64,000 nucleotides of DNA from Kaistia granuli DSM 23481 (GCF_000380505.1 NZ_AQYH01000010.1:310001-374000), one strand, 5' to 3'; positions 46,166 through 55,491 are shown, numbered from the stretch's first letter. A program made the numbers and translations. The notes: generated by a model not told the origin, from the sequence alone.

Positions 46166-46663
46166 TTGCAAAGTGAAACTGCTAACGGGCCGTCAGGGCT
46201 TGATCGCTTCGATCTGGCGATCTTGGCTATTCTGCAGCGGGACAACACGACGCCGCAGCGTCTGATCGGCGAGCAGGTGCACCTCTCCGCCGCCGCCGTG
46301 CATCGTCGCATCCGCCGCATGGAGGCGGACGGGGTGATCGCCGGCAATGTCGCCAGCGTCGATCCGGGCCGTGTCGGACGGCCGCTCACCATCGTCGTCG
46401 AAGTCCATATCGAGAGCGAGAGGCTGGATCTGCTCGACGGCGCCAAGAAGAGCTTCGCCGAGGCGCCGGAAGTGCAGCAATGCTACTACGTCACCGGCGA
46501 TGCCGACTTCGTCCTGATCGTCACGGTCGCGACGATGAGCGAATATGAGGCGCTGACGCGCCGCCTGTTCTTCCAGAACCACAATGTGAAGCGCTTCCGC
46601 ACCCTGGTGGTAATGGATCGCATCAAGACCAGCCTCGCCGTGCCGCTGGACGCCGTCGGCTAG
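46166..46663 (+). CDS. Lrp/AsnC family transcriptional regulator
   Basis: 165 residues: AsnC-type helix-turn-helix (about 12-60, LDRFDLAILAILQRDNTTPQ... HLSAAAVHRRIRRMEADG) and RAM ligand-binding domain (about 72-150). The start is TTG at 46166 with GGGGAG nine bases before. These proteins commonly respond to amino acids. It is convergent with the solitary binding-protein gene and next to the amino-acid oxidase/dehydrogenase pair, so it may control either. Confidence 0.9.
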   Translation: MQSETANGPSGLDRFDLAILAILQRDNTTPQRLIGEQVHLSAAAVHRRIRRMEADGVIAGNVASVDPGRVGRPLTIVVEVHIESERLDLLDGAKKSFAEAPEVQQCYYVTGDADFVLIVTVATMSEYEALTRRLFFQNHNVKRFRTLVVMDRIKTSLAVPLDAVG

Positions 46664-46724
46664 ACCCTTTCGCTGGGGGCACGAGCCGCCTTCGACCTTG
46701 CCCGAACGACATTCTGGACAAAGA

Positions 46725-46757
46725 AAAGCCCCGGCGAGCGGATGCTGCCGGGGCTTT
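46725..46757. terminator. Bidirectional terminator between Lrp and binding-protein genes
   Basis: AAAGCCCCGGC / GCCGGGGCTTT with an 11-base loop; A-rich before, T-rich after, working for both convergent genes. Confidence 0.8.
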
Positions 46758-46775
46758 CTGTCGTTTCGGTTGTGA

Positions 46776-47927
46776 CTACGGCAGCGTGACCTTGCCGTCG
46801 ACGATCGTCACCAGCGTGCCGTTCGCCATGTACTGGCCGCTTTCCCGGCCTTCCGGGCCGTCCTTGACGAAGGTGACGGTGCCGTTGAGCGTCGGCACGG
46901 AGATCTGCCAGAACGCATCGCGGATCGCCTTCGGCTCGGCGACGCCGGCCTTCTCGATGGCGGCCTTGATGACGTGGATGCCGTCATAGCCGCGATAGCT
47001 CTCGGTCAGGCCGGCGCTGCCATGGCCAGCCTTGGCCCAGGCGTCGATGAAGGCCTTGGCCTGGTCGGGATGCGGGGTCTTGGCCGGATCCCACGGCGCG
47101 AAGAACACCATGTGCATGGTGTTGTTGGCGGCGGAGCCGGCCTGCTCGATCAGCTGGTCGGGGTTCTGCGAACCGCCCGTGGTGATGATCCGCTTGGTGA
47201 TGCCGAGCGCCGCCGCCTGCTTCAGGACCAGCGTCAACTGCTCGACGGCGGTGGTGACGATGATGGTGTCGGAGTCGGACGACTTGATCTTGGAGAGCTG
47301 CGCGCTCATGTCCTGCGCGGCCTGGTCCATGATCTCGGACAGCCCGACCTCGACGCCGTTCTCCTTGAACATCGCCGTGAAGTCGGTGATCGTCCCGCGA
47401 CCCCAGTCATTGTTGATGGCGAGGAAGTCGACCTTCTTGATGCCGAGATCCGGCAGCAGGGTCTTGAACAAGGCCGCCTCGACGAAGGAGGGCGGCGAGA
47501 TGCGGAAGATGAACGGATTGCCCTGCTTGGTGATCTTGCTGGACGACGACGTCTCCACCAGCATCGGCACTTCATACTGCATCAGCTTCGGCATGGCGGC
47601 GAGCGTCAGGCTGGAGCCCCAGGCGCCCATCATGACCGGCACCTTGTCGCGCTCGATCAGCTTCTCGGCGACCGCGGCGGCTTCGGTCGGGTTGCTCTTA
47701 TTGTCTTCGATCACGAGCTCGATCGGATTGCCGAGAACGCCGCCGGCGGCGTTGATCTGCTCGACGGCGATCTTGGCGCCGTCGACGATATAGGTGCCGG
47801 AGGCCGCGAACGGTCCGGTGAGGGGCTGGTTGACGCCAATCTTGATCGCGTCAGCAGCCGACAGGCCGGTCGTCGCCATGAGAAGCGACAAGGCCAGCAT
47901 CGGGATGGAAGTTCTTGTCATAGGCAT
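46776..47927 (-). CDS. LIV-type periplasmic binding protein (solitary, likely partner of livHMGF)
   Basis: 383 residues. Sec signal peptide at residues 1-26 (LALSLLMATTGLSAADA), then a Peripla_BP_6 domain opening with IKIGVNQPLTGPFAASG and ending in VTFVKDGPEGRESGQY. No permease or ATPase gene adjoins it, whereas livHMGF at the opposite end of the island lacks a binding protein, so the two probably form one importer. The ATG at 47925-47927 has GAGGAGA five bases before; a longer frame upstream lacks protein character. A motif copy lies about 145 bases upstream. Confidence 0.9.
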   Translation of the reverse strand: MPMTRTSIPMLALSLLMATTGLSAADAIKIGVNQPLTGPFAASGTYIVDGAKIAVEQINAAGGVLGNPIELVIEDNKSNPTEAAAVAEKLIERDKVPVMMGAWGSSLTLAAMPKLMQYEVPMLVETSSSSKITKQGNPFIFRISPPSFVEAALFKTLLPDLGIKKVDFLAINNDWGRGTITDFTAMFKENGVEVGLSEIMDQAAQDMSAQLSKIKSSDSDTIIVTTAVEQLTLVLKQAAALGITKRIITTGGSQNPDQLIEQAGSAANNTMHMVFFAPWDPAKTPHPDQAKAFIDAWAKAGHGSAGLTESYRGYDGIHVIKAAIEKAGVAEPKAIRDAFWQISVPTLNGTVTFVKDGPEGRESGQYMANGTLVTIVDGKVTLP

Positions 47928-48305
47928 TCGTTCTCCTCGGTTGGGCCGCATGCATCTGCGCGCCCACGACGACGCCGTACAACCTGGGCGGCCGCGTACA
48001 GCTTTGGACATCGTCGTTGGAGCAGGCCTTGCCTCATCTTCGCTCAGTCAAGGGCCTGACGCATTGGTACTATCTTGCTGTTTTTAGGATGTTCTCGCAA
48101 GAGGAATATAGAAACTCTTTTCGCGCCGTAACGACGGTCTAGCTCGCCAATTTCCCTAACGGACGAAGCGACGAAAATCTTCACAAGATCAAAATGTTGC
48201 TAGGCCTTCCTGTGGTCCTATGTTGGTACGACCGGCGGCCGGAGCTGTCCCGGATGGATGAGAGGGGCACGCCGTCAGCCGCCGCGCTTTCGATGAGGCC
48301 ATGAG
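47928..48305. other. Upstream region of the solitary binding protein
   Basis: About 380 bases with no gene. Contains the degenerate shared motif (48070-48081), an ATATAGAAACTC patch near 48106, and TATGTTGGTA at 48219-48228, a 10-base sequence that also lies just before the GntR start (45145-45154). Confidence 0.45.
48070..48081. promoter_or_regulatory. Shared island motif, degenerate copy 5 (upstream of solitary binding protein)
   Basis: CTATCTTGCTGT; one base differs from the TCTTNCTAT core (48073-48081). It is in antisense orientation relative to the binding-protein gene. Confidence 0.35.
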
Positions 48306-48334
48306 AAAACGGGCCCGGCGATGGCCGGACCCGT
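48306..48334 (-). terminator. Terminator of the aldehyde dehydrogenase gene
   Basis: On the minus strand ACGGGTCCGGCC, short loop, GCCGGGCCCGT then TTTTC; one G-T type mismatch in the stem. Placed 30 bases after the dehydrogenase stop. Confidence 0.7.
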
Positions 48335-48364
48335 AGGGTCGTCGAGCGGGATGCGTCTCGCGGC

Positions 48365-49909
48365 TCAGGCGATGTCGAACTGGACGCCCTGCGCCAGCGG
48401 CAGCGTCTTGCCGTAGTTGATGGTGTTGGTGGCGCGGCGCATATAGGCCTTCCAGGCGTCGGATCCGGATTCACGGCCGCCGCCGGTTTCCTTCTCGCCG
48501 CCGAAGGCGCCGCCGATCTCGGCGCCGGACGGGCCGATGTTCACATTGGCGATGCCGCAATCCGAGCCGCGCGCCGACAGGAAGGTCTCTGCCTCGCGCA
48601 GATCGTTGGTGAAGATCGACGAGGAAAGACCCTGCGGCACTGCATTGTGCAGTGCGAGCACGTCCTCGAACTCCGCATAGCGCATGACATAGAGGATCGG
48701 CGCGAACGTCTCCTGCGCGACCGGGCCGCTCTGCTCCGGCATCTCGACGATCGCCGGGCGGACGTAATAGGCGCCGGGCGCCGTATCGGCATCGACGCGG
48801 GCGCCACCGGTCACCGTACCGCCAGCCGCCTTTGCCGCCTCGAGCGCCTTCTGCATGCCGTCATAGGCGCGGGCGTCGATCAGCGGCCCGACCAGCGTGC
48901 CGGCGACCAGCGGATTGCCGATGGCGACCGAGCCATAGGCCTGCTTCAGGCGCGGCACAAGCTGGTCATAGACGCTGTCATGCACGAACAGCCGGCGGAG
49001 CGAGGTGCAGCGTTGGCCGGCCGTGCCCATGGCGGCGAAGGCGACACCGCGCAGCGTCAGGTCGAGATCGGCCGACGGGCAGACGATGGCCGCGTTGTTG
49101 CCGCCAAGCTCCAGGATGGCGCGGGCGAAGCGGCCGGCGAGGCGAGGGCCGACGGCGCGGCCCATGGCGGTCGAGCCGGTGGCCGAGACCAGCGGCACGA
49201 GCGGATGGTCGACCAGCCGTTCTCCGACGCCGCGGCCGCCGATCAGCACGGTCGAAAGGCCGGCCGGGGCAGTGCCGCCTTCGGCCACGAAGCGCTGCTT
49301 CGCACGCTCGAACAGAGCTGCGGTCGCCAGCGCCGTCAGGGGCGTCTTCTCCGACGGTTTCCAAACGACGCTGTTGCCGCAGACGAGCGCCAGGGCCGCG
49401 TTCCACGACCAGACGGCGACGGGAAAGTTGAAGGCCGAGATCACGCCGGTGACGCCGAGCGGATGCCAGGTCTCCATCATCCGGTGGTCGCTGCGTTCGG
49501 TGGCGATGGTCAGGCCATAGAGCTGGCGCGACAGGCCGACGGCGAAATCGCAGATGTCGATCATCTCCTGCACTTCGCCGAGCCCTTCGGAGACGATCTT
49601 GCCGGCCTCGATCGAGACCAGCCGGCCGAGGGCGGCCTTGTGTTCGCGAAGTTCCTCGCCGAGCAGGCGGATCAGTTCGCCGCGCTTCGGCGCCGGCACG
49701 GAGCGCCATTCGAGGAACGCCGCATGCGCCGCCTCGATGGCGCGGTCGGCATCGGCCTCGCCGGCTTCCGCCAGCCGCGCCAGCTCCTCGCCGCTGATCG
49801 GCGAGTGGACCGCGAGCGTCCCGCCCGCAAGCGTCGAGGTGGCGACGCCCATGCCGGCCAGAAGGATGTCGACCTCGGCCTTGAGGCTGTTCTTGATGAC
49901 GATGGTCAT
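48365..49909 (-). CDS. ALDH7-type aldehyde dehydrogenase (aminoadipate-semialdehyde / piperideine-6-carboxylate dehydrogenase-like)
   Basis: 514 residues. Catalytic Cys301 (GTAGQRCTSL), general base Glu267 (LELGGNN), Asn161 (FNFP) and Lys184 (KPSEKTP) are all present. The C-terminal GGAFGGEKETGGGRESGSDAW and NTINYG are hallmarks of the ALDH7 branch (antiquitin/AmaB), which oxidises alpha-aminoadipate semialdehyde. Follows the FAD oxidase gene by 36 bases; the pair matches the pseudomonad AmaA-AmaB pair that turns pipecolate into aminoadipate. Whether it belongs to the neighbouring F420 island is unclear. Confidence 0.88.
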   Translation of the reverse strand: MTIVIKNSLKAEVDILLAGMGVATSTLAGGTLAVHSPISGEELARLAEAGEADADRAIEAAHAAFLEWRSVPAPKRGELIRLLGEELREHKAALGRLVSIEAGKIVSEGLGEVQEMIDICDFAVGLSRQLYGLTIATERSDHRMMETWHPLGVTGVISAFNFPVAVWSWNAALALVCGNSVVWKPSEKTPLTALATAALFERAKQRFVAEGGTAPAGLSTVLIGGRGVGERLVDHPLVPLVSATGSTAMGRAVGPRLAGRFARAILELGGNNAAIVCPSADLDLTLRGVAFAAMGTAGQRCTSLRRLFVHDSVYDQLVPRLKQAYGSVAIGNPLVAGTLVGPLIDARAYDGMQKALEAAKAAGGTVTGGARVDADTAPGAYYVRPAIVEMPEQSGPVAQETFAPILYVMRYAEFEDVLALHNAVPQGLSSSIFTNDLREAETFLSARGSDCGIANVNIGPSGAEIGGAFGGEKETGGGRESGSDAWKAYMRRATNTINYGKTLPLAQGVQFDIA

Positions 49910-49945
49910 GATGCTTCTTCCTCGAAATCCGGATCTTGCCCCGGC

Positions 49946-51229
49946 TTAGAGCCGGGCGTCGGCGAGATGGGCGATCTGCGCCCCCACTTCGTAATAGGCT
50001 TCTTTGAGACGGCGCAAGCGCGCCTCGCGGGCGTCCGTGACGGGCAGCGGCAGATCGGCCTCTCCGATCCGTCCGGCGACATGCTCGGCCAGCAGGCGGC
50101 CGAACACCGTCCCCGGCGCGATGCCCCGGCCGTTGTAGCCGCTGAAGGCGACGACGTTCGGCGCGAGCCGGTGAAAGCGCGGCAGGCTGTTTTCGGTCAT
50201 GCCGATCTGGCCATACCATTCCGCCTCGAAGGCGACGTCGCCAAGCTGCGGGAAGATCCGCGCCAAGGCCCGCTTCGCCCAGGCGCGGTGGACCCGCGCA
50301 CCAGTGCCGCGCAATGCGCCGACGCTGCCGAAGACCAGCCGGCCGGCGCGATCGAAGCGGAACGAGCTCAGCACGTCCTTGGTGTCCCAGGCGCCTTGCC
50401 GCTCCGGCAAGATCGAGCGCCGGAGGGCTTCGTCGAGCGGCACAGTGGCGAAGTTGAAATAGGGCAGGTGGATCTGCTCGGTGCGGATCTCGGACCAGGG
50501 CAGGTTGGTGTAGGCGTCGGTCGCCACCACGATCCAGTCGGCGGTGACGGAGCCCGTTTCGGTTGCTACGCGCCAGCCGCCCGGCACCTTTTCGGCTGCC
50601 CGTACCGGGCTTTGCGTGTGGATGCGGGCGCCATGCTCAAGCGCTGCCCTGGCGAGGCCGCGAACATAGGCGAGCGGCTGGATCGTCCCGGCCCGACGAT
50701 CGAGCAGCGACCCCGCATAGGCGGGGCTGCCGATCTTCGCAGCCGTCTCCGCGGCGTCGAGCAGGCGGACGTCGGCGCCGCGCGCCAGCCATTGTTCCGC
50801 CCGCTGGCCGAGTTCGGCCAGTCCCTTGGCGCCGACGGCGCAATGCAGGGTGCCGGCCGTCTCCAGCTCGCAATCGATCCCGTGCATCCTCACCAGCTCG
50901 AACACCCGCTTCGGCGCATCGCCCAAAAGGTCGAGCAGGCGGTCGCCATGCTCGCGGCCGAGCGTCGCCGGCACGTCGTCGGGCATCACCCACATGCCGG
51001 CATTGACCAGCCCGACATTGCGCCCGGAGCCGCCGAAGCCGATCTCGACCCCTTCGAGCAGCACGACGTCGAGCCCGTCACGCGCCGCGTGCAGCGCGGT
51101 CGAGAGACCGGTATAGCCGCCGCCGACAACCACCACATCGGCCTTCAGATCGCCGGCAAGCGGCGCTGTGGCGGGGCTCGGGGGTGCCGTGCGTTCCCAG
51201 AGACCGTGCGATCGCGGATCGTTCTGCAT
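49946..51229 (-). CDS. FAD-dependent amino acid oxidoreductase (DAO family, AmaA/pipecolate oxidase-like)
   Basis: 427 residues. Dinucleotide-binding motif VVVGGGYTGLSTAL at about residues 33-46, GGSGRNVGLVNAG and the C-terminal GYNGRGIAPGTVFGRLLAEH of the DAO/gamma-glutamylputrescine oxidase group. Oxidises a C-N bond of an amino acid or cyclic imino acid; L-pipecolate is suggested by the adjoining ALDH7-type gene. The ATG at 51227-51229 is chosen because the upstream extension lacks protein character. Confidence 0.82.
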   Translation of the reverse strand: MQNDPRSHGLWERTAPPSPATAPLAGDLKADVVVVGGGYTGLSTALHAARDGLDVVLLEGVEIGFGGSGRNVGLVNAGMWVMPDDVPATLGREHGDRLLDLLGDAPKRVFELVRMHGIDCELETAGTLHCAVGAKGLAELGQRAEQWLARGADVRLLDAAETAAKIGSPAYAGSLLDRRAGTIQPLAYVRGLARAALEHGARIHTQSPVRAAEKVPGGWRVATETGSVTADWIVVATDAYTNLPWSEIRTEQIHLPYFNFATVPLDEALRRSILPERQGAWDTKDVLSSFRFDRAGRLVFGSVGALRGTGARVHRAWAKRALARIFPQLGDVAFEAEWYGQIGMTENSLPRFHRLAPNVVAFSGYNGRGIAPGTVFGRLLAEHVAGRIGEADLPLPVTDAREARLRRLKEAYYEVGAQIAHLADARL

Positions 51230-51400
51230 CTGCCTGTTCCGCCAGCTGCCCGGATGACGAATGGGATCATGGCTGGCGAGCGCGTCGCCGACAATGGAAT
51301 TCCACGGCTGCATCCGGCTGTCATCGTTCTGTCATGGGATCCGTCACATGTGGTGCCGCCGCGCGCGGCGTCGAGTGTCCCAGCCTGACCGGCAAGCGAT

Positions 51401-52432
51401 GTGATGAACAACCCGGCAATGCCCGCTGATGGCCATCTGCGGTCCCGTCCCGTATCCGGCGTGATCTGGGCCTATCGTTTCGACGCTCGCGGCCGGGCGC
51501 AGGCGATCGCGCTGGACCAGGCGGTCGGACCCAGCGATCCCGCCGACGGCTTCGTCTGGGTGCATATCGACTTCGTCGACCGGCTGGCGCGCGACTGGGT
51601 CAACGGCCTCGACTGGCTGAGCGAGGCGGCGCGCCGGCTGCTGCTCTCCGTCGACGACCATCCGACGCTCGATTTCGACGCCCATGCCGTCTGGGGGCGC
51701 TTCTCCGATACGCTGCAGGATCATCCGGGCGAGGACACCGACCGCTCGGTGCCGATGCGTTTCGCCTTCGGTCCGGGCTATCTGGTTTCCGGGCGTCGCC
51801 ATCCCGTCCGCGCCGCCGCGCTGGCGCGCAGCCGCATCGAGGGCGGCCAGCCTGTCGCCGGGCCGGTGGCGCTGTTCGAACTGATGATCGAGCAGGTGCT
51901 GCGCGCCATGGCGGAGATGTTGCGGGCGCTACGGACGGAAGCGGATTCGATCGAGGATCGGGTGCTGGACGAGCGGCTGCATGACGAGTCGCGCCGTTTG
52001 GGTCCGCTGCGGCGGACGGCGGTGAAGCTGCACCGCCAGCTGTCGGGCTTCCGCAGCATCCTGCGCGAGTTTCCGGAGGATGACTGCGAGACGGAGGAGA
52101 ACCACCATGCGGCCTCCGCGGCGGCGGAACGGCTGCTGCGGCGGATCGAGACGCTCGACCAGGAGGTGCAGGAGGTGCAGGACCGCGCCCGCTTCCTGCA
52201 GGACGAGATCGCGGCGAAGCTCGCCAATATCAGCAACCGCCACCTCTACGTGCTGTCGATCATGACTGCGCTCTTGATGCCGCCGACCCTCGTCACCGGC
52301 TTCTTCGGCATGAATACCGGCGGCCTGCCGTTCCTCGATGGCGCCAATGGCTGGATCGGCGCGTCGATCATCGGCGCCGTCGCGTCCGGTTTCACGTTGC
52401 TCCTGCTACGGCGGCTCGGCTTCTTCGACTGA
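51401..52432 (+). CDS. CorA-family divalent cation transporter, ZntB-like
   Basis: 343 residues. Large N-terminal cytoplasmic domain, long coiled helix (about 165-275, charged and Gln/Glu-rich), then two membrane helices with the pore motif GFFGMNTGGLPF near residue 300. In CorA the motif is GMN as here; ZntB members share this longer GGLPF ending and transport zinc. The start is GTG at 51401 or ATG at 51404; neither has a good ribosome site. Single gene, followed by a terminator. Confidence 0.88.
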   Translation: MMNNPAMPADGHLRSRPVSGVIWAYRFDARGRAQAIALDQAVGPSDPADGFVWVHIDFVDRLARDWVNGLDWLSEAARRLLLSVDDHPTLDFDAHAVWGRFSDTLQDHPGEDTDRSVPMRFAFGPGYLVSGRRHPVRAAALARSRIEGGQPVAGPVALFELMIEQVLRAMAEMLRALRTEADSIEDRVLDERLHDESRRLGPLRRTAVKLHRQLSGFRSILREFPEDDCETEENHHAASAAAERLLRRIETLDQEVQEVQDRARFLQDEIAAKLANISNRHLYVLSIMTALLMPPTLVTGFFGMNTGGLPFLDGANGWIGASIIGAVASGFTLLLLRRLGFFD

Positions 52433-52447
52433 AGCAACCCAAATGCA

Positions 52448-52489
52448 AACGACCGCCGGAAGAATCGTTAGATCCCGCCGGCGGTCGTT
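52448..52489. terminator. Bidirectional terminator between zntB-like and cydX genes
   Basis: AACGACCGCCGG / CCGGCGGTCGTT, a perfect 12-base stem with an 18-base loop, between convergent genes. Confidence 0.65.
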
Positions 52490-52516
52490 CGGTTCGTTCA
52501 GGCTCGGCTGGGCCGA

Positions 52517-52645
52517 TCAGTCGCGCGGCTGGGTGATGCCGAGGCGGCCCTTCAGCCGGTCGTCACGCAGCTCGTACCAGATGGCGTTGAGGATGCCGAA
52601 GGCGCAGGCGAGGCTGAGGCCGAGAATCCAGGAAAAATACCACAT
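52517..52645 (-). CDS. cydX: CydX, small subunit of cytochrome bd oxidase
   Basis: 42 residues, single membrane helix. MWYFSWILGLSLACAFGILN at the N terminus and AIWYE after it match CydX/CbdX/YbgT. CydX stabilises the haem site of cytochrome bd. It starts 16 bases after cydB with GGAGGA before the ATG. Confidence 0.93.
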   Translation of the reverse strand: MWYFSWILGLSLACAFGILNAIWYELRDDRLKGRLGITQPRD

Positions 52646-52661
52646 TGCTCAAATCCTCCGC

Positions 52662-53813
52662 TCAATAGGCGTTCGGGTTCTTGTCCATGCTGACCGTCGT
52701 CACCTTGCCGCGCATGACCCGGTAGATGAAGGCCGTGTAGATCAGGATGATCGGCAGGAAGAAGGCGGTCGACAGCAGCATCACCCAGAGGGTCAGCTTC
52801 GACGAGGACGCATCCCAGACCGTCAGACCGTTGCTCGGATCGAGCGAGGACGGCAGCAGGAAGGGGAACAGCGACACGCCGGCCGTCGCGATGATGCCGA
52901 AGATCGCCACGCCCGAGGTGATGAAGGTGAGGGCGGGACGCTTGGCCGTGAAGCCGACCAGGGCCAGCAGGGCACCGGCGAAGCCGAGGATCGGCGCGAT
53001 CATCATCCACGGATAGGCCGTGTAGTTGGCAAGCCAGGCGCCGGGTTCGACCGCGACGGTCTTGCCGAGCGGGTTCGACGGCCCGAGCGGGTCAACAACG
53101 CTGGTCAGGACGTGGCCGCCGATGCCGTAGGCGGTCCAGACGCCGGCCACCGCGAACAGTACGATGGTGGCGAGCGCCGCCAGGCGGCCGTAGCTACGGG
53201 CCCGGTCGGCGATGACGCCTTCGGTCTTCCACGTCAGCAGCGCTGCGCCATGCATGATCAGCATGGAGAGGCTGACGAGGCCGGCCAGCAGGGCATAGGG
53301 CGTCAGCAGCTGGAAGAAGTTGCCGCGATAGAAGGTCCGCAGCGTGTCGTCGAATTCGAACGGCAGGCCGAGCAGCACGTTGCCGACGGCGACGCCGAGG
53401 ATCAGGGCCGGCACGGTGCCGGCGATGCACAGGATGATGTCCCAGGTCGAACGCCAGCCGGGATCGCCGATCTTGCTGCGGTACTTGAAGCCGACCGGCC
53501 GCAGGATGAGGGCGACCAGGATCACCATCATCGCCAGATAGAGCCCCGAGAACGACACGGCATAGAGCATCGGGAAGGCGGCGAAGATGGCGCCGCCGCC
53601 GAGGATCAGCCAGACCTGGTTACCCTCCCAGACCGGGCCGACGACATTGATCACGACGCGGCGTTCCTCATCCGTCTTGGCGACGAAGGGCAGGAGGGCG
53701 CCGATGCCGAGATCGAAGCCGTCCATGACGGCGAAGCCGATCAGCAGGATGCCGAGGAGAAGCCACCAGACCAGGCGGAGCGTTTCGTAGTCGAACGGTA
53801 TCAGATTACTCAT
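52662..53813 (-). CDS. cydB: Cytochrome bd ubiquinol oxidase subunit II (CydB)
   Basis: 383 residues with about eight or nine hydrophobic segments. Family features are WWLLLGILLIGFAVMDGFDLG near residues 16-36, GPVWEGNQVWLILGGGAIFAAFP and RGNFFQLLTPYALLAG. Pairs with CydA in the inner membrane to reduce oxygen to water with quinol under low oxygen or stress. Second gene of cydABX, 15 bases after cydA. Confidence 0.96.
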   Translation of the reverse strand: MSNLIPFDYETLRLVWWLLLGILLIGFAVMDGFDLGIGALLPFVAKTDEERRVVINVVGPVWEGNQVWLILGGGAIFAAFPMLYAVSFSGLYLAMMVILVALILRPVGFKYRSKIGDPGWRSTWDIILCIAGTVPALILGVAVGNVLLGLPFEFDDTLRTFYRGNFFQLLTPYALLAGLVSLSMLIMHGAALLTWKTEGVIADRARSYGRLAALATIVLFAVAGVWTAYGIGGHVLTSVVDPLGPSNPLGKTVAVEPGAWLANYTAYPWMMIAPILGFAGALLALVGFTAKRPALTFITSGVAIFGIIATAGVSLFPFLLPSSLDPSNGLTVWDASSSKLTLWVMLLSTAFFLPIILIYTAFIYRVMRGKVTTVSMDKNPNAY

Positions 53814-53828
53814 CTCAATCCCCGCGGA

Positions 53829-55418
53829 TCAGAGCTTGGGGCCGGCGGCGGCCGTGATCGGCAGCACGTCGGGGCCTGCGATGGTCGGCTGCAGCGGATC
53901 GTGCTCCAGCGGGCCCTTCTTGATCGTCTTCACCATCAGGATCACTTCGATCACCGCCAGCACGCTGTAGATCAGAAGGAAGATCGACAGGCTGATGACG
54001 AGGTCGGTGAAGGTCAGGCCGGATGCCGCGTAGAAGGTCGGCAACACGCCTTCGATGGCCCAGGGCTGGCGGCCATATTCGGCCAGGAGCCAACCGCATT
54101 CGATGGCGAGCCAGGGCAGCGGCAGGCTGAACAGCGCAACCCACAGCGTCCAGCGCTGTTCGCCGAGCTTGTGGCGCGAGGCGATCCAGAAGGCGGCGGC
54201 GAAGAAGGCGATGAAGTAGAAACCGAGGCCCACCATCACGCGGAAGCTCCAGAACACCACCGGGACGTTCGGGATCGTCGATGCGGCGGCCGCGGCGACA
54301 TCCGCTTCGGTCGCGTTCTCGACGTCGGGGCGGATCTGCTTGACGAGCAGGCCGTAGCCGAGGTTCGGCCACTTCTGGCTGAAGATCTCGCGGGCGGCCG
54401 TGTCACCCGGATTGGCGCGGACGACCTGGAGCGCCTTGTAGGCCTCGATGCCGTCGCGGACCCGCTCCTTGGCCGTTTCGACCAGATTGACGATGCCGGG
54501 AAGTTCGGTCGTTAGCGAGCGCGTGCCGATGATGCCGAGCAGGTAGGGGACGCTGATGGCGAAGGTGTTTTCCTGCTTCTCCATGTTCGGGAAAGCAATG
54601 ATGTTGAGCGCGGCGGGCGCCGGCTCGGTGTGCCACATGCTTTCCATCGCGGCGATCTTCATCTTCTGGTTTTCCGTCGTGACGTAACCGCTCTCGTCAC
54701 CGAGAACGACGACGGAAAGCGCCGCGGCGAGACCGAAGCTGGCGGCGACCGCCATGGAGCGCTTGGCGAATTCCTGGTGGCGACCCTTGAGCAGGAACCA
54801 GGAGCTGACGGCCATCACGAACATCGCGCCCGTGACGTAGCCGGCGCTGACGGTGTGGACGAACTTGGCCTGTGCGACCGGGTTGAACACGACGGCCATG
54901 AAGTCGGTGACTTCCATGCGCATCGTGTCGGGATTGAAGACGGCGCCGACGGGATGCTGCATCCAGCCATTGGCGACCAGGATCCAGAGCGCGGAGAAGT
55001 TCGCGCCGAAGGCAACCAGCCAGGTGACGCACAGGTGGCCGACCTTCGACATCCGGTCCCAGCCGAAGAAGAACAGGCCGATGAAGGAGGCTTCGAGGAA
55101 GAACGCCATCAGGCCTTCGAGCGCCAGCGGCGCGCCAAAGATGTCGCCCACGTAGTGGCTGTAATAGGACCAGTTCATGCCGAACTGGAACTCCATGACG
55201 ACGCCCGTCGCCACACCCATGGCGAAGTTGATGCCGAAGCAGGTACCCCAGAACAAGGTCATGCGACGCCAGACCTCGCGGCCCGTCATAACATAGACGC
55301 TCTCCATGATCGCCATCAGGAAGGAGAGCCCGAGCGTTAGGGGAACGAAGAGAAAATGATACATAGCCGTGGCTGCGAATTGCAGCCTCGACAGCGTAAC
55401 GACATCGATATCAATCAT
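53829..55418 (-). CDS. cydA: Cytochrome bd ubiquinol oxidase subunit I (CydA)
   Basis: 529 residues. Haem ligand His21 in MYHFLFVPLTLG (E. coli His19), a second His in KFVHTVSAGYV, Met in FRVMVGLGF, and the GRQPWAIEGVLPT quinol-site motif in the C-terminal part. The long Q-loop between helices VI and VII (about residues 245-385) places it in the long, E. coli-like class. Transcribed divergently from cydDC. Confidence 0.96.
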   Translation of the reverse strand: MIDIDVVTLSRLQFAATAMYHFLFVPLTLGLSFLMAIMESVYVMTGREVWRRMTLFWGTCFGINFAMGVATGVVMEFQFGMNWSYYSHYVGDIFGAPLALEGLMAFFLEASFIGLFFFGWDRMSKVGHLCVTWLVAFGANFSALWILVANGWMQHPVGAVFNPDTMRMEVTDFMAVVFNPVAQAKFVHTVSAGYVTGAMFVMAVSSWFLLKGRHQEFAKRSMAVAASFGLAAALSVVVLGDESGYVTTENQKMKIAAMESMWHTEPAPAALNIIAFPNMEKQENTFAISVPYLLGIIGTRSLTTELPGIVNLVETAKERVRDGIEAYKALQVVRANPGDTAAREIFSQKWPNLGYGLLVKQIRPDVENATEADVAAAAASTIPNVPVVFWSFRVMVGLGFYFIAFFAAAFWIASRHKLGEQRWTLWVALFSLPLPWLAIECGWLLAEYGRQPWAIEGVLPTFYAASGLTFTDLVISLSIFLLIYSVLAVIEVILMVKTIKKGPLEHDPLQPTIAGPDVLPITAAAGPKL

Positions 55419-55477
55419 GGCCTATACCTTCTGAGCCGCCAGTCCTGCACAGCTAGGACGCTAGTAGGCTCCCAACA

Positions 55478-55491
55478 TTGCGCGAAATCAA
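55478..55491. promoter_or_regulatory. Candidate FNR/FixK-type box between cydA and cydD
   Basis: TTGCGCGAAATCAA resembles TTGAT-N4-ATCAA, with two changes in the left half. Its place between divergent cytochrome bd and CydDC genes fits oxygen control. Confidence 0.45.

Noticed and set aside
48647-51388. 913-residue open frame antisense to the aldehyde dehydrogenase and oxidase
   Set aside because: Crosses two well-supported genes; composition typical of antisense GC-rich frames.
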